Below are positions 17,509 to 27,030 of a stretch of DNA of 60,136 nt, one piece after another. Position 1 is the stretch's first letter; each line of letters begins with the position of its first letter. Source of the stretch: Candidatus Gastranaerophilales bacterium (GTDB lineage: Bacteria > Cyanobacteriota > Vampirovibrionia > Gastranaerophilales > Gastranaerophilaceae); the NCBI GenBank assembly GCA_944325575.1, contig CALVAR010000013.1, positions 1 through 60,136 on the forward strand. Direction: 5' to 3'. A program made the translations under genes and the position numbers. Below the pieces are notes generated by a model. It was not told where the DNA came from. It saw nothing but the letters and a program-made list of their open reading frames with translations, and did not search any database.

Positions 17509-17773
17509 TGTCTGAGGCGGCCTCGCTTGTAGAAGTGGTCCACGGAGTGCGAGTGACGCCACCAGGTAGGGGCATAACATCAGGCTTCGCTCCAGCTCAG
17601 CCGATGTTGCAGCCAGTCTAGCATTTTGCGACTCTGCCGAAGAAACAATTAAGTATTGTTTCTGAGAGGTAGACCCCATGTACTTGTTGCCTGTGCCGGA
17701 CTTGTTGGTAAAAATGTACTTGTTTATTGCACAGGTTCATCAAGTAGTCGGAGTCAGTTGACAATATGAAATT
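17509..17773 (+). repeat. Family 1 GC-rich modular repeat, copy B (complete, modules 1 and 2)
   Basis: The copy starts TGTCTGAGGCGGCCTCGC and ends CAGTTGACAATATGAAATT. Its 5' core can fold as GGCG-CTCGC/GCGAG-CGCC. Module 1 (17561-17614) has AACATC/GATGTT closing a GGCT/AGCC hairpin and is missing from copies C and D. Module 2 (from about 17631) carries GAAACAAT/ATTGTTTC inside GTCTA/TAGAC. Module 3 is absent. The 3' core has CCTGTGC/GCACAGG. It lies between convergent flagellin and the ABC-F gene. Confidence 0.92.
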
Positions 17774-17859
17774 ATTTGTTTGGGCGAAATTATAATTAAT
17801 ACAGGTATTATCTATATATAAGAACTGGGTATTCTAAGACGCAAGGAAGATTTTATAAA

Positions 17860-19488
17860 CTACTTTTTCACAACATCCCTGTATAGAATTTCTCTTTTTT
17901 TCTTCATTTCAGGATTAAACATATATTCTTCATATTTATAGTGAGAATCAATCCACCCGTTTGGCGAAATTTCTATTATCCTGTCAGCAACGGTTTGGAT
18001 AAACTGGTGATCTTGAGATGTAAACAGAACACTTCCGTTAAAATCTATAATAGCATCGTTTAACGCTGTAATTGACTCCAAATCAAGATGGTTTGTAGGC
18101 TCATCCATAATAAGGACATTAGACTCTGCTATCATCATTTTTGCAAGCATGCAGCGGACTTTTTCACCGCCTGAGAGCACATTTGCACTTTTTTCGGACT
18201 CTTCTCCGGAAAACAGCATCCTGCCAAGATACCCTCTTATAAAGCTTATATGCTGTTCTTCCGAATACTGTCTGAGCCAGTCAATCAAACTTATATTTGT
18301 ATCAAAATATGCATTATTATCTTTGGGGAAATAAGAACGTGTAGCTGTTACGCCCCACTCTACTTTACCCGAGTCAGGCTCCAATTCACCTGCAAGAATC
18401 TGAAACAGTGTAGTAACAATAAGAGGGTCTCTGCTTAAAAAAGCTATTTTTTCTCCCTTATAAACATCCATGGAAAAGTTTTTTATCAACAATTCACCGT
18501 CAATAGACTTGTTTAACTTTTCAATATGCAAAACATCTTTACCGGGAACTTTTTTATAATTAAACCTTATTCTAGGAAATTTCCTTGAAGACGGTTTGAT
18601 ATCTTCCAGTGTCAATTTATCAAGCATATTTTTTCTTGAAGTTGCCTGTGCGGCTTTGGATGCATTGGCAGAAAATCTTGCAATAAAAGCTTTTAATTCT
18701 TCTATTTTTTCTTCTGTCTTACGATTTTGTTCTTCTTTCTGTTTTTGAATCAGTCTGCTTGCCTGCGACCAGAAAGAATAATTTCCCGTATACAGTTGTA
18801 TATTCTGATAATCAATATCAGCAATATGTGTACATACATTATCAAGAAAGTTTCTGTCGTGAGAAACAACTATTACAAGGTTGTTGAAATTTATCAAAAA
18901 TTCTTCCAGCCATTTTATAGTTGTAATATCAAGGTGGTTTGTAGGTTCATCCAGAAGTAAAATATCAGGATTGCCGAACAACGCCTGAGCAAGTAACACT
19001 CTGACTTTTTCACTTCCTGAAAGTTCATTCATCAAAAGATAATGTTTATCATCTTCTATACCGAGATCGCTTAACAGCGTAGCTGCCTGTGACTCTGCCT
19101 GCCAGCCGTCTAGTTCTGCAAACTCGGTTTCTAATTCCGAGACTCTCATTCCATCTTTGTCATTAAAATCCGGTTTTGCATACAGGGCCTCTTTTTCCTT
19201 CATCACATCATAGAGTCTTTTATGCCCCATAATAACGGTTTCTATTACCGGAAATTCGTCAAAAGCAAAGTGGTCCTGTTTTAATACGGCAATACGCAAA
19301 CCTTTAGGGATATGTACTTCTCCGGAGGTAGGTTCTATATCACCGGAAATAACTCTTAAAAGGGTAGATTTTCCAGCGCCGTTTGCACCTATTACACCGT
19401 AACAGTGTCCGGGCAAAAATTTTATATTGATGTTTTCAAAAAGCGTCTGACTGCCAAAACGCACTGTAAGATTGCTTGTTGTTATCAT
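17860..19488 (-). CDS. ABC-F family ATPase, YbiT-like, with degenerate second ATPase site
   Basis: ABC-F proteins have two fused ATPase domains and act on the ribosome, not on membranes. The 542 residues include an intact first domain: GANGAGKSTLL (Walker A), LSGSEKVRV (signature), LLLDEPTNHLD (Walker B) and VSHDR (switch His). The second domain keeps LSGGEKVR and IMDEPTNHLD, but the Walker A position reads SRDPLIVTTLF and the switch reads TSQDH, so site-2 P-loop residues are lost. I recall similar sequences in Bacteroidetes YbiT relatives. The start is MITTSNLTVRFG with AGGA upstream. It is monocistronic after gap. Confidence 0.9.
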   Translation of the reverse strand: MITTSNLTVRFGSQTLFENINIKFLPGHCYGVIGANGAGKSTLLRVISGDIEPTSGEVHIPKGLRIAVLKQDHFAFDEFPVIETVIMGHKRLYDVMKEKEALYAKPDFNDKDGMRVSELETEFAELDGWQAESQAATLLSDLGIEDDKHYLLMNELSGSEKVRVLLAQALFGNPDILLLDEPTNHLDITTIKWLEEFLINFNNLVIVVSHDRNFLDNVCTHIADIDYQNIQLYTGNYSFWSQASRLIQKQKEEQNRKTEEKIEELKAFIARFSANASKAAQATSRKNMLDKLTLEDIKPSSRKFPRIRFNYKKVPGKDVLHIEKLNKSIDGELLIKNFSMDVYKGEKIAFLSRDPLIVTTLFQILAGELEPDSGKVEWGVTATRSYFPKDNNAYFDTNISLIDWLRQYSEEQHISFIRGYLGRMLFSGEESEKSANVLSGGEKVRCMLAKMMIAESNVLIMDEPTNHLDLESITALNDAIIDFNGSVLFTSQDHQFIQTVADRIIEISPNGWIDSHYKYEEYMFNPEMKKKREILYRDVVKK

Positions 19489-19550
19489 GTTTTCATTCCT
19501 GTGTAAATAGACAATAATTCTATTTTTACACAAATATGCAGCAAATCAAA

Positions 19551-19588
19551 ACAAAAACAGCGATGAAATAAATCACCGCTGTTTTTGT
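19551..19588 (-). terminator. Terminator of gap
   Basis: ACAAAAACAGCG pairs with CGCTGTTTTTGT around a 14-nt loop just after the gap stop. On the minus strand the 3' arm is T-rich. It separates gap from the ABC-F gene. Confidence 0.8.
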
Positions 19589-19606
19589 GTTTTAGTTTAT
19601 AAAAAA

Positions 19607-20617
<1,011 letters not shown>

Positions 20618-20659
20618 TTAGCTCCTCTTCTATTTCTACTGTGTATTAAATACATGCAT

Positions 20660-20688
20660 GTTATAAATTAAACATGAGATAGAATCAA
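20660..20688 (-). promoter_or_regulatory. Promoter of gap
   Basis: On the minus strand TTGATT (20688-20683), a 17-nt spacer and TATAAC (20665-20660) lie about 45 nt upstream of the gap start. Confidence 0.6.
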
Positions 20689-20745
20689 GCGTTTTATACT
20701 ATACAAAAACAGGTATCAAAATATTTATAAAACCATCCGGCGGAT

Positions 20746-20988
20746 TTAATTTTTAGAGGATTTTTTCATATGTTTGTAATATTCGACAATTCCAATATGA
20801 GCCAGTGTAACAATACCTGCTGCATATGCAAGATATTTATGCGGTTTTATATTCTTCTTAGTTCCGGCTACAGCACTTCCGATACCAAGAACTGCAGCTG
20901 CATATCCGGTGTCTCTTACGGGATTTTTCCATAGCTTCTTTTTAACAGGTTGTTGAGCAGTTATATTATTAACGGGTGAAACAGGCAT
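20746..20988 (-). CDS. Small membrane protein of unknown function
   Basis: The 80-residue product has a Pro/Gln-rich start (MPVSPVNNITAQQPV), a basic stretch KKKLWKNP, then two hydrophobic stretches (about 30-42 and 52-65) separated by KKNIKPHKYL, and a basic tail YYKHMKKSSKN. This suggests a short hairpin membrane protein. I chose the ATG at 20988 because GGAG lies 5 nt upstream; the ORF remains open to 21018, but that region is the 3' arm side of the hydrogenase terminator. It has no recognised family. It lies downstream of the hydrogenase operon but is probably transcribed separately. Confidence 0.6.
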   Translation of the reverse strand: MPVSPVNNITAQQPVKKKLWKNPVRDTGYAAAVLGIGSAVAGTKKNIKPHKYLAYAAGIVTLAHIGIVEYYKHMKKSSKN

Positions 20989-21009
20989 ATAATCTCCATT
21001 TCGTTCTTT

Positions 21010-21046
21010 AAAAGCCAAAGACCGATTATTACAGTCTTTGGCTTTT
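21010..21046 (-). terminator. Terminator of the hydrogenase operon
   Basis: AAAAGCCAAAGAC (21010-21022) pairs perfectly with GTCTTTGGCTTTT (21034-21046), 15 nt after the hydrogenase stop. On the minus strand the stem ends in a T-run. It overlaps the upstream-extended reading frame of the next small gene, which helps reject that longer start. Confidence 0.85.
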
Positions 21047-21061
21047 AATATTAATTTTTAA

Positions 21062-22534
21062 TTATTTTACCTTTTCGGTCTCGATTTCAGGCAAATCATT
21101 TATGCATTTGCTTGAATTTGCATATTCCGTGATTTTCTTTGTGGTAATGCGTTTATTGTTCAAGCATGCAGAACCGGCAACGCATCCGCCCTCGCAAGCC
21201 ATAACCTCTACGAGATTACCTTCCGTGCACTGGCCTTTTTTACCCCATCCTTTTAAATCTCTTACGGATTTAGGATTCAATCCGTTTATACAGGTAGGAT
21301 AAAGTTCCGGAAAATCCTTCAATGCAACTTTAACGGATTCTGCAACACCGCCGGTTACGGCAAAGAATCTACCCTCTTTTGAAGCTTCATTTGCAAACTG
21401 ATAATCTTCGCAGTTTGCAACTTCAATATTCATTGCAACAAACAATGCGCCCATTTCTTCAAAGTTCATTACATAATCAGTGTATTCATCTTTTTGTGCT
21501 TCTTTTCTTTTTGCAACACAAGGTCCGATAAACACTGTAACCGCATCCGGATATTGTTTTTTTACAAACTCAGCAGTGTAGTGCATAGGTGTTCTGGTTT
21601 CGGAACGGAATGGTTTTAATTCCGGTATGTGTTTATCAACAAGCTCATTGTATGCAGCACAGCATGATGTAGTCATAAACTCATCACCGCGTTCCATTCT
21701 TTCTTTAAAGTCCTCAGCTTCTGTTCTTGCCGTAGTATCAGCACCCTGTGCAACTTCAAAGACTTCTGAAAAACCGCACTGAGTCAAAGCCATAGCAATT
21801 TTATTTACGGAAACAGGCAACTGTCCGACAACTGCCGGAGCCACCATTGCTACAACTTTTTTCTTATTTTTAATTTCTTTTAAAACATCAATAACCTGAC
21901 TTTTTTCGTGTACTGCGGCAAAAGGACATGCACCGACACAAGCACCGCAGCTGATACATTTATCAAAATCAATTTCTGCGTGTCCCTGTTCATTTTTTGC
22001 AATTGCACCTACAGGACATGCATCCTCACAAGGAACTTTCAGTCTTACAATAGCGCTGTACGGGCATACATTCATACACATTCCGCAATTTTTGCACTTA
22101 TCGCCGTCAATTACTGACTTGCCGTCCTTTATGGAAATTGCACCGAATTTACAAGTAGATACGCAAGGTCTTGCAACACAGCCCTGACACAATTCAGTAA
22201 CATAAACACGGCTGGGTACGCATCCTTTGCAAGCTGTTTCTATAACCGTCAATATTTCAGAATCAGGTTTATCTCTGTGCATAGCTTGTTCGCCATATTC
22301 AGAAAGTGATGTCATTTCATCATCATTTTCCACGCCCATGCCAAGACCGGCTATTGCTCGTTGTCTTAAAATTGCTCGTTCTTTATATATACAGCATCTG
22401 TAGGGAACTTCAGCATTTTTTGGTCTCATTTCAAAAGGAAGCTTATATAAGTCCTTCATCTCCTGATTTACAAATGCACGTATAATTCTTACAAGTACTT
22501 CTCTTTTTAAGTGGGTAGTATTACTGTTATCCAT
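21062..22534 (-). CDS. [FeFe] hydrogenase catalytic subunit, monomeric (group B-like)
   Basis: Predicted to produce H2 from reduced ferredoxin, disposing of fermentation electrons. In 490 residues, several Fe-S cluster sites come first: CKGC near 102, CQGC, CVSTC, then CKNCGMCMNVCP (147-157) and CISCGACVGACP (193-203). The H-cluster domain follows with L1 TSCCAAY (Cys 291, 292), L2 FIGPCVAKRKE (Cys 339) and L3 EVMACEGGCVAG (Cys 447, 451), so all four cluster ligands plus the proton-transfer Cys are present. It overlaps the upstream thioredoxin-like ferredoxin gene by 8 bp. The group B label rests on domain pattern, not on a tree. Confidence 0.88.
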   Translation of the reverse strand: MDNSNTTHLKREVLVRIIRAFVNQEMKDLYKLPFEMRPKNAEVPYRCCIYKERAILRQRAIAGLGMGVENDDEMTSLSEYGEQAMHRDKPDSEILTVIETACKGCVPSRVYVTELCQGCVARPCVSTCKFGAISIKDGKSVIDGDKCKNCGMCMNVCPYSAIVRLKVPCEDACPVGAIAKNEQGHAEIDFDKCISCGACVGACPFAAVHEKSQVIDVLKEIKNKKKVVAMVAPAVVGQLPVSVNKIAMALTQCGFSEVFEVAQGADTTARTEAEDFKERMERGDEFMTTSCCAAYNELVDKHIPELKPFRSETRTPMHYTAEFVKKQYPDAVTVFIGPCVAKRKEAQKDEYTDYVMNFEEMGALFVAMNIEVANCEDYQFANEASKEGRFFAVTGGVAESVKVALKDFPELYPTCINGLNPKSVRDLKGWGKKGQCTEGNLVEVMACEGGCVAGSACLNNKRITTKKITEYANSSKCINDLPEIETEKVK

Positions 22535-22790
22535 TTAATTTACTTTCTATTGCTTTTACAACCTTCTCAACCGTAGCCTCAGAGATTATTTCGCCGTCGA
22601 CTTTTACAAAGGGAGCTTTCATATATGTGGCATTTTTGCATAAATCAAGACAGGTATGAGCCTTTATGTCCACTCTTTTTCTATATTGCGGTGGAATAAG
22701 TGATTCAATTTCCTGCAGTTTTGACGCACCCATTACAAAACAAGTAGTTCCAAAACATAAATCCAGCGTGATTTTTGCGTTATCTTCCAT
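22527..22790 (-). CDS. Thioredoxin-like [2Fe-2S] ferredoxin
   Basis: This 87-residue protein is of the NuoE/HydC C-terminal type, an electron carrier. The cluster ligands follow the CX4C (CFGTTC near 13) and CX3C (CLDLC near 47) spacing. The C-terminal part FVKVDGEIISEATVEKVVKAI completes the fold. The stop overlaps the hydrogenase start, implying coupled translation. It probably passes electrons to or from the hydrogenase in this operon (inference). Confidence 0.85.
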   Translation of the reverse strand: MEDNAKITLDLCFGTTCFVMGASKLQEIESLIPPQYRKRVDIKAHTCLDLCKNATYMKAPFVKVDGEIISEATVEKVVKAIESKLNG

Positions 22791-22822
22791 TTAATTCTCC
22801 CTTGGTTATTGTACTTTAGACG

Positions 22823-23998
22823 TCAAATAAACTTGAGGTTTACCTTTTTAATATAACGTCCTGATAAAATTTTTTCCAGTTGTTTTACAACATTTTTACG
22901 AATTCCCAATTCCAAAGGCAAATCCGGATCATAATGCGCCTGATTAAGCTTTGAACCTATCATAAATTCTATGACGTCAGAATCAAGTAAAAGTTCAATC
23001 AGCCTGCCCGCTGCATCATCCGGCCAGCGGTCATAGCCTTCGTTTAGGTATTCCAAAACCTTTGTAAGAGTCAAGATTCCTTCCGTAATCAAATCGACTC
23101 CGTCCATATGAGAGCATGCCGGCAGCATACCTTTGTTATATTTTTCCGTCGTAATTTCTCGACCAAGCTCTCTTGCAATAAGGTTTGCTGTCGTTCCGCC
23201 TACAATTGCTTTTTTACCTTCAAAATCGTCAAACATTTTTGAATATTCGGCATCCCTGTCCTGTCTGTACGGCGGACCTGTAAATATCAGAAGCTTTCTC
23301 GGTTTTCTAAAATAAAGAATCAAAGCGGAAACATCATCCATTGATTTTCTCTCAGGCTCTTTTCTTATTGCCTCTTTTACTATTTCACAGGCAAGATGAC
23401 TGCTTGAGATAGTCGGATTACGTTTCAATTCGGATGATACAAAGTCTATAAGGCCTTCTCTTCTCCAGCCAAGCTTATAATCATCCGTACCCATACCCGC
23501 CTGCGTAACACCGTCCGAGCAAAATACAAGTCTGTCCTCAGGCTGCAGTTTAAAATTATACAAATGCATATGACGGTTGGTAAACTTTTTTGAGGTAATA
23601 ACACGAGGAGTATGCTCTACAACTTCACCGTTTCTAAAATGAATAAAATCCGGATTCCCCTCTTCTACAATACGGATATTACCGTCATCCATACATTCGA
23701 ATGCGGAAAAAGTTGCGTAGCTTATCTTTCTAACCTGACAAACAGGCAGAGAGTTCATAATAACTTCTGTAGCAGTAAGGATGTCCTTACCTTCTTCCAT
23801 AAACTTCAGAATCATTGTTGCTGTCATTGTTGCAAGTATATCTGCCTTAATCCCGCTGCCGAGACCGTCTGACAATACAGCCAGAAGCCTGCCCTCATCA
23901 GTAAACCTGTGTGATTTAAAACAATCACCGAAAGCATTTTGTCCGTTTTTTTTCTGCTGATAACAGTCTATGTCTACAAAAAAAGATTCTTCGGGCAT
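22823..23998 (-). CDS. SpoIIE-type PP2C serine phosphatase in the hydrogenase operon
   Basis: The 391-residue protein has a SpoIIE-like phosphatase domain (about 1-230). Metal-binding acidic motifs are visible in GDCFKSHRF, LSDGLGSGIKAD and LVFCSDGVTQAG, and the third acidic motif lies in SMDDVSALILYF. The C-terminal 160 residues (GPPYRQDRDAEYSKMF onward) are a separate domain. Such phosphatases commonly sit next to sensory group C [FeFe] hydrogenases. It likely converts a redox or H2 signal into dephosphorylation of a partner (inference). The target is not in the window unless it is the distant STAS protein. Confidence 0.85.
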   Translation of the reverse strand: MPEESFFVDIDCYQQKKNGQNAFGDCFKSHRFTDEGRLLAVLSDGLGSGIKADILATMTATMILKFMEEGKDILTATEVIMNSLPVCQVRKISYATFSAFECMDDGNIRIVEEGNPDFIHFRNGEVVEHTPRVITSKKFTNRHMHLYNFKLQPEDRLVFCSDGVTQAGMGTDDYKLGWRREGLIDFVSSELKRNPTISSSHLACEIVKEAIRKEPERKSMDDVSALILYFRKPRKLLIFTGPPYRQDRDAEYSKMFDDFEGKKAIVGGTTANLIARELGREITTEKYNKGMLPACSHMDGVDLITEGILTLTKVLEYLNEGYDRWPDDAAGRLIELLLDSDVIEFMIGSKLNQAHYDPDLPLELGIRKNVVKQLEKILSGRYIKKVNLKFI

Positions 23999-24007
23999 AA
24001 AATTTCC

Positions 24008-25747
24008 TTACTTAAATTCCTGCTCATCTTCTGCCGGAGTTTCTTCATAGCCCTGTGCTATCTGACTCAGCAGCAGCTCTGTATCAACCATATGTTCACC
24101 CAATAAACAGGCAATATTTTGAACGGTCGCAATATTTTTTTCTATTACCTCATGCGCTTTACGTGCAATTTGACCGCGTTTCATCTCTGTTTTTGTCACA
24201 TCGGTTATAACGGCACCGACAATCTTATTGCGTTCAATTTCAAAAACCGCAATATCATACAGGTTTTTATCCACCGGATATCTTTCTTTGTGTATGTCTT
24301 TACCGGACTTTAACGTACGTTTAAATAAATCGGTAAACGGAACGACTCTGTCTAATGCACCGCCGGCAAGACCTTCGGGTCTGTCCTGAAAAATTTCAAG
24401 CAAATCAGGAGCAAACATTCTCACAAATGCCTCATTTGTTTCAATAATATTTAAATTTGCATCCGCCATAACTATTGCCGAAGGCATAGAGCGAAGCATT
24501 GCGCTGGCTTTTCTTATAGCAAGCTTTCTCATATAAGAAACACACATGGAAGGTTCCGCATCACCCGAAAGCAATGCTTCTGCAAGCTGCCTGCAGGTAT
24601 CATAACCGCAGCCGCCGCAGTTTAACTCGTCTTCTATGCCGTGTTTGCCTATACTTGCCATTGCTTCAGCAATTTCTTCCGGTGTATATTTTTTAGTATT
24701 CTGAGGCTCTGCCTCGTATTCTTTTTCTACCACAACCTCAGGCTCTGACGGGATATCATCTCTGAGTTTTACGGTACGTAAAATATCAGACATTGTAAGA
24801 ATACCCGGCTTGGACTCATCCTTGCAAGGGCCGTTTGCACATCCGCCGGCACAAGCAAGAGCTTCTATAAATATAGGTCTGTCGACATTTTCAGGTTTAA
24901 GATTTTCCAGTGAATCTCTAAATGCCGTAACAGAGCTTACGCTCACAAGCTGAATATCCTTTGCACAGCCGGAAAGACGGATGGTTTTGTTCATACCGCC
25001 TTCTATCGGATAATAAGTACCTTCATAAGCCTTTTTAGGTACAAATTTTACTTCATTTTCTTCAGAAAGAATTTCAATATCATCGGGATTTATTCCTTCC
25101 TGCGCCATCCATTGGGCAACTTCTTTAAAAGTTAAAGATACATCAATAAGTTCGGGATTTCTGTCAGCTTCATTCTTTTTCGCAATACAAGGACCCATAA
25201 AAACGACACCGATATCATCACCGTATCTTTTTTTAAGAAGCTTTGCATGAGTCATCGCAGGAGAACCCACAGGTGTAATAAATTTCGTATATTCAGGCAT
25301 ATACAAACGAACGTAATCCACTATCGCAGGGCAGGCGCTCGAAATATGAATCTGTTTTTCTCTTTTAGAAAGAAGTTTTGTAACTTCAATAGAAACTTCC
25401 TGTGCCCCGAGAGCTGTTTCTGATACGCCTTCAAAACCGAGTTTTTTTAATGCTGTTATCAATTTTTCCGCACCGCAGTTCCAAAAGCCTGCCCAGCTTG
25501 GAGCAAGCGAAACAAATACCCGTTTTTTTGCTGTTAATACAGCTCTGGCCTTATTTATATCATTTCTGATTTTTTTAGCCTCGGACGGACAAACTAAAAC
25601 GCAATGCCCGCAGGCAATACATTTTTCCGGAATAACGGAAGCATGTCCGTTTTCTATGCGAATAGCCTTCATCGGGCATTGCCTTACACACTTATAGCAG
25701 TCAACACACTCATTTGTGAGTGTGTATATAGGATAGTGATCGTTCAT
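24008..25747 (-). CDS. Putative sensory [FeFe] hydrogenase (group C-like) with PAS domain
   Basis: The 579-residue protein reads: two [4Fe-4S] ferredoxin motifs (CVDCYKCVRQCP, CIACGHCVLVCP), an H-cluster domain, an extra Fe-S motif CGGCGYDTC near 377 with a later Cys near 402, and a C-terminal PAS domain (about 413-520). H-cluster ligands are present (L1 SSACPA, L2 FMGPCIAKKNE, L3 EALACAGGCANG), but the usual first L1 Cys, the proton-transfer residue, is Ala. This pattern fits group C hydrogenases thought to sense H2. The ATG at 25747 with GAGG 5 nt upstream is preferred over GTG 25753. The phosphatase gene follows after 9 bp. Confidence 0.85.
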   Translation of the reverse strand: MNDHYPIYTLTNECVDCYKCVRQCPMKAIRIENGHASVIPEKCIACGHCVLVCPSEAKKIRNDINKARAVLTAKKRVFVSLAPSWAGFWNCGAEKLITALKKLGFEGVSETALGAQEVSIEVTKLLSKREKQIHISSACPAIVDYVRLYMPEYTKFITPVGSPAMTHAKLLKKRYGDDIGVVFMGPCIAKKNEADRNPELIDVSLTFKEVAQWMAQEGINPDDIEILSEENEVKFVPKKAYEGTYYPIEGGMNKTIRLSGCAKDIQLVSVSSVTAFRDSLENLKPENVDRPIFIEALACAGGCANGPCKDESKPGILTMSDILRTVKLRDDIPSEPEVVVEKEYEAEPQNTKKYTPEEIAEAMASIGKHGIEDELNCGGCGYDTCRQLAEALLSGDAEPSMCVSYMRKLAIRKASAMLRSMPSAIVMADANLNIIETNEAFVRMFAPDLLEIFQDRPEGLAGGALDRVVPFTDLFKRTLKSGKDIHKERYPVDKNLYDIAVFEIERNKIVGAVITDVTKTEMKRGQIARKAHEVIEKNIATVQNIACLLGEHMVDTELLLSQIAQGYEETPAEDEQEFK

Positions 25748-25779
25748 TGTCACCTCATTTATTTAGATGCAGTTGTCTG

Positions 25780-26040
25780 TTACAAATATTTTTTTAAGAT
25801 AGACTCTAATCTTACAGGAGATGCAGCCTCGCAATTTTCACCGTTGATGATAACATTAGGTCCGACAGCGCAATTGTTTTCGCATCTTGAGCCTACAACT
25901 TCAATTTTTGCATCAAGTCCGTTTTCTTTAACAAAATTTTCAATATAATCAAGATTTGCCGCATTGCCTCTTGCAAAACAAGAGCTGCCCATACAAACTT
26001 TAATAGTTATAGTTTTTGTTTTTTCTTGTTCTTTTTGCAT
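25780..26040 (-). CDS. Thioredoxin-like [2Fe-2S] ferredoxin, second copy
   Basis: This 86-residue protein heads the hydrogenase operon. It has the CX4C (CMGSSC near 16) and CX3C (CENNC near 49) pattern and a terminal VIINGENCEAASPVRLESIL. It differs clearly from the copy at 22527, so the two probably serve different hydrogenase proteins: this one the PAS-containing protein, the other the monomeric enzyme (inference). AAGGAAG precedes the ATG. Confidence 0.85.
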   Translation of the reverse strand: MQKEQEKTKTITIKVCMGSSCFARGNAANLDYIENFVKENGLDAKIEVVGSRCENNCAVGPNVIINGENCEAASPVRLESILKKYL

Positions 26041-26108
26041 TTTTACTTCCTTTATTTAGCTCAGACCTTATGCAGATATCGTGAGGAAATTCCCCAATAC
26101 CATACTAT

Positions 26109-26137
26109 ATTCTAAAATATTTTATATTAAATATCAA
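26109..26137 (-). promoter_or_regulatory. Promoter of the hydrogenase operon
   Basis: On the minus strand TTGATA (26137-26132), a 17-nt spacer and TAGAAT (26114-26109) lie about 70 nt upstream of the first gene. Divergent rex suggests Rex control, but no canonical Rex palindrome is visible here. Confidence 0.6.
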
Positions 26138-26169
26138 GAAAAACATAATATTTAAAATAAAAAACAGAG

Positions 26170-26218
26170 ATTATACAAGATTATAAATCGTGATTTTTTT
26201 CTTGATTTATTGTATAAT
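26170..26218 (+). promoter_or_regulatory. rex promoter with imperfect inverted repeat
   Basis: TATAAT (26213-26218) with GTGATT 17 nt upstream fits a rex promoter. ATTATACAA (26170-26178) plus TAAATC (26184-26189) is the inverse of GATTTATTGTATAAT (26204-26218), leaving a 5-nt insertion on one side. This could be an operator, possibly for Rex itself, but it is not the usual TTGTGA-type site. Confidence 0.4.
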
Positions 26219-26238
26219 TTTTTCAGGAAACAAGGAAA

Positions 26239-26859
26239 ATGAGCAAAAATATACCTGAAAAAATAACTAACAGACTGACGCTATACCATAGCATAATGGT
26301 GGAATACTTAGAAGCCGGTATTGAAACAATATCCAGTCCGCAAATTGCACAGAGACTGGGTATAGATGATTCACAGGTAAGAAAAGACTTTAAACTTTTA
26401 AATAATGCAGGCAAATGCCGAGTCGGATATATGGTTAGGGATTTAAAAGATTCTATAGAAAAGACTCTCGGTTTTGCCCATGCAAAAGATGCATTTATAG
26501 TCGGTGCCGGTCACCTCGGGCTTGCGCTGGCAAAATATGACAGTTTCAACAGCTACGGGCTCAATATACTTGCGCTTTTTGACAATGATCCGCAGAAAGT
26601 GGACATGCAGGTCAATAACAAACAGATTTTTCATATTTCAAAACTTCCTAATCTTGCGGAAAGGTTAGGTGTTGACATTGCCATACTTACTGTGCCGAGG
26701 CAAAATGCACAGCAGGTCGCTGATTTTTTGATTGATTCTAATATTAAATATATCTGGAACTTTACACCTGCAGTGCTGAAAGTGCCTCCCACAGTTAAAG
26801 TTTGGAATGAAAATCTTATGGGAAGTTTCTTGCAGTTTGCCTGCAAAGATATCATCTAA
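26239..26859 (+). CDS. rex: Redox-sensing transcriptional repressor Rex
   Basis: Rex senses the NADH/NAD+ ratio and represses fermentation and hydrogenase genes until NADH rises. The 206 residues include an N-terminal winged helix (SSPQIAQRLGIDDSQVRKDF, about 32-51), a Rossmann fold (FIVGAGHLGLALAKY near 85) and a C-terminal domain-swap helix. AAGG precedes the ATG. It is transcribed away from the hydrogenase operon across a 198-bp gap, which makes that operon a likely target. Confidence 0.95.
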   Translation: MSKNIPEKITNRLTLYHSIMVEYLEAGIETISSPQIAQRLGIDDSQVRKDFKLLNNAGKCRVGYMVRDLKDSIEKTLGFAHAKDAFIVGAGHLGLALAKYDSFNSYGLNILALFDNDPQKVDMQVNNKQIFHISKLPNLAERLGVDIAILTVPRQNAQQVADFLIDSNIKYIWNFTPAVLKVPPTVKVWNENLMGSFLQFACKDII

Positions 26860-26894
26860 AATTGATTTTTCAAATAACTATAAAGCCTTAAAGA

Positions 26895-26982
26895 TTCTGA
26901 ATACAGTTCTATCTTTACAACTATATACATTTAATGCTTCAGAATTATAGGATTTATTGGGTTTGAGAAGTATACCCAAACT
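26895..26982. other. Short hairpins downstream of rex
   Basis: The 356-bp gap between rex and the chromate transporter holds ATTCTGAA/TTCAGAAT (8 bp, about 26895-26947) and TTGGGT/ACCCAA (about 26957-26981), neither followed by a T-run, and then family 2 element (ii). No gene is seen. Confidence 0.5.
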
Positions 26983-27030
26983 ACAGACTAAGTATTATGT
27001 ATTGATAAATCTTAAATTTATTTTAAGAGC

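Noticed and set aside
17497-17679. Short reading frames inside family 1 repeats (also 46210-46392, 55262-55447, end of window)
   Set aside because: The same peptide fragments appear because the repeats are alike. Frames are broken by module gain or loss and lack ribosome binding sites.
26041-26238. Canonical Rex operator between rex and the hydrogenase operon
   Set aside because: I could not find TTGTGA- or TTGTTA-type half-sites in inverted order; only an imperfect AT-rich inverted repeat is present.
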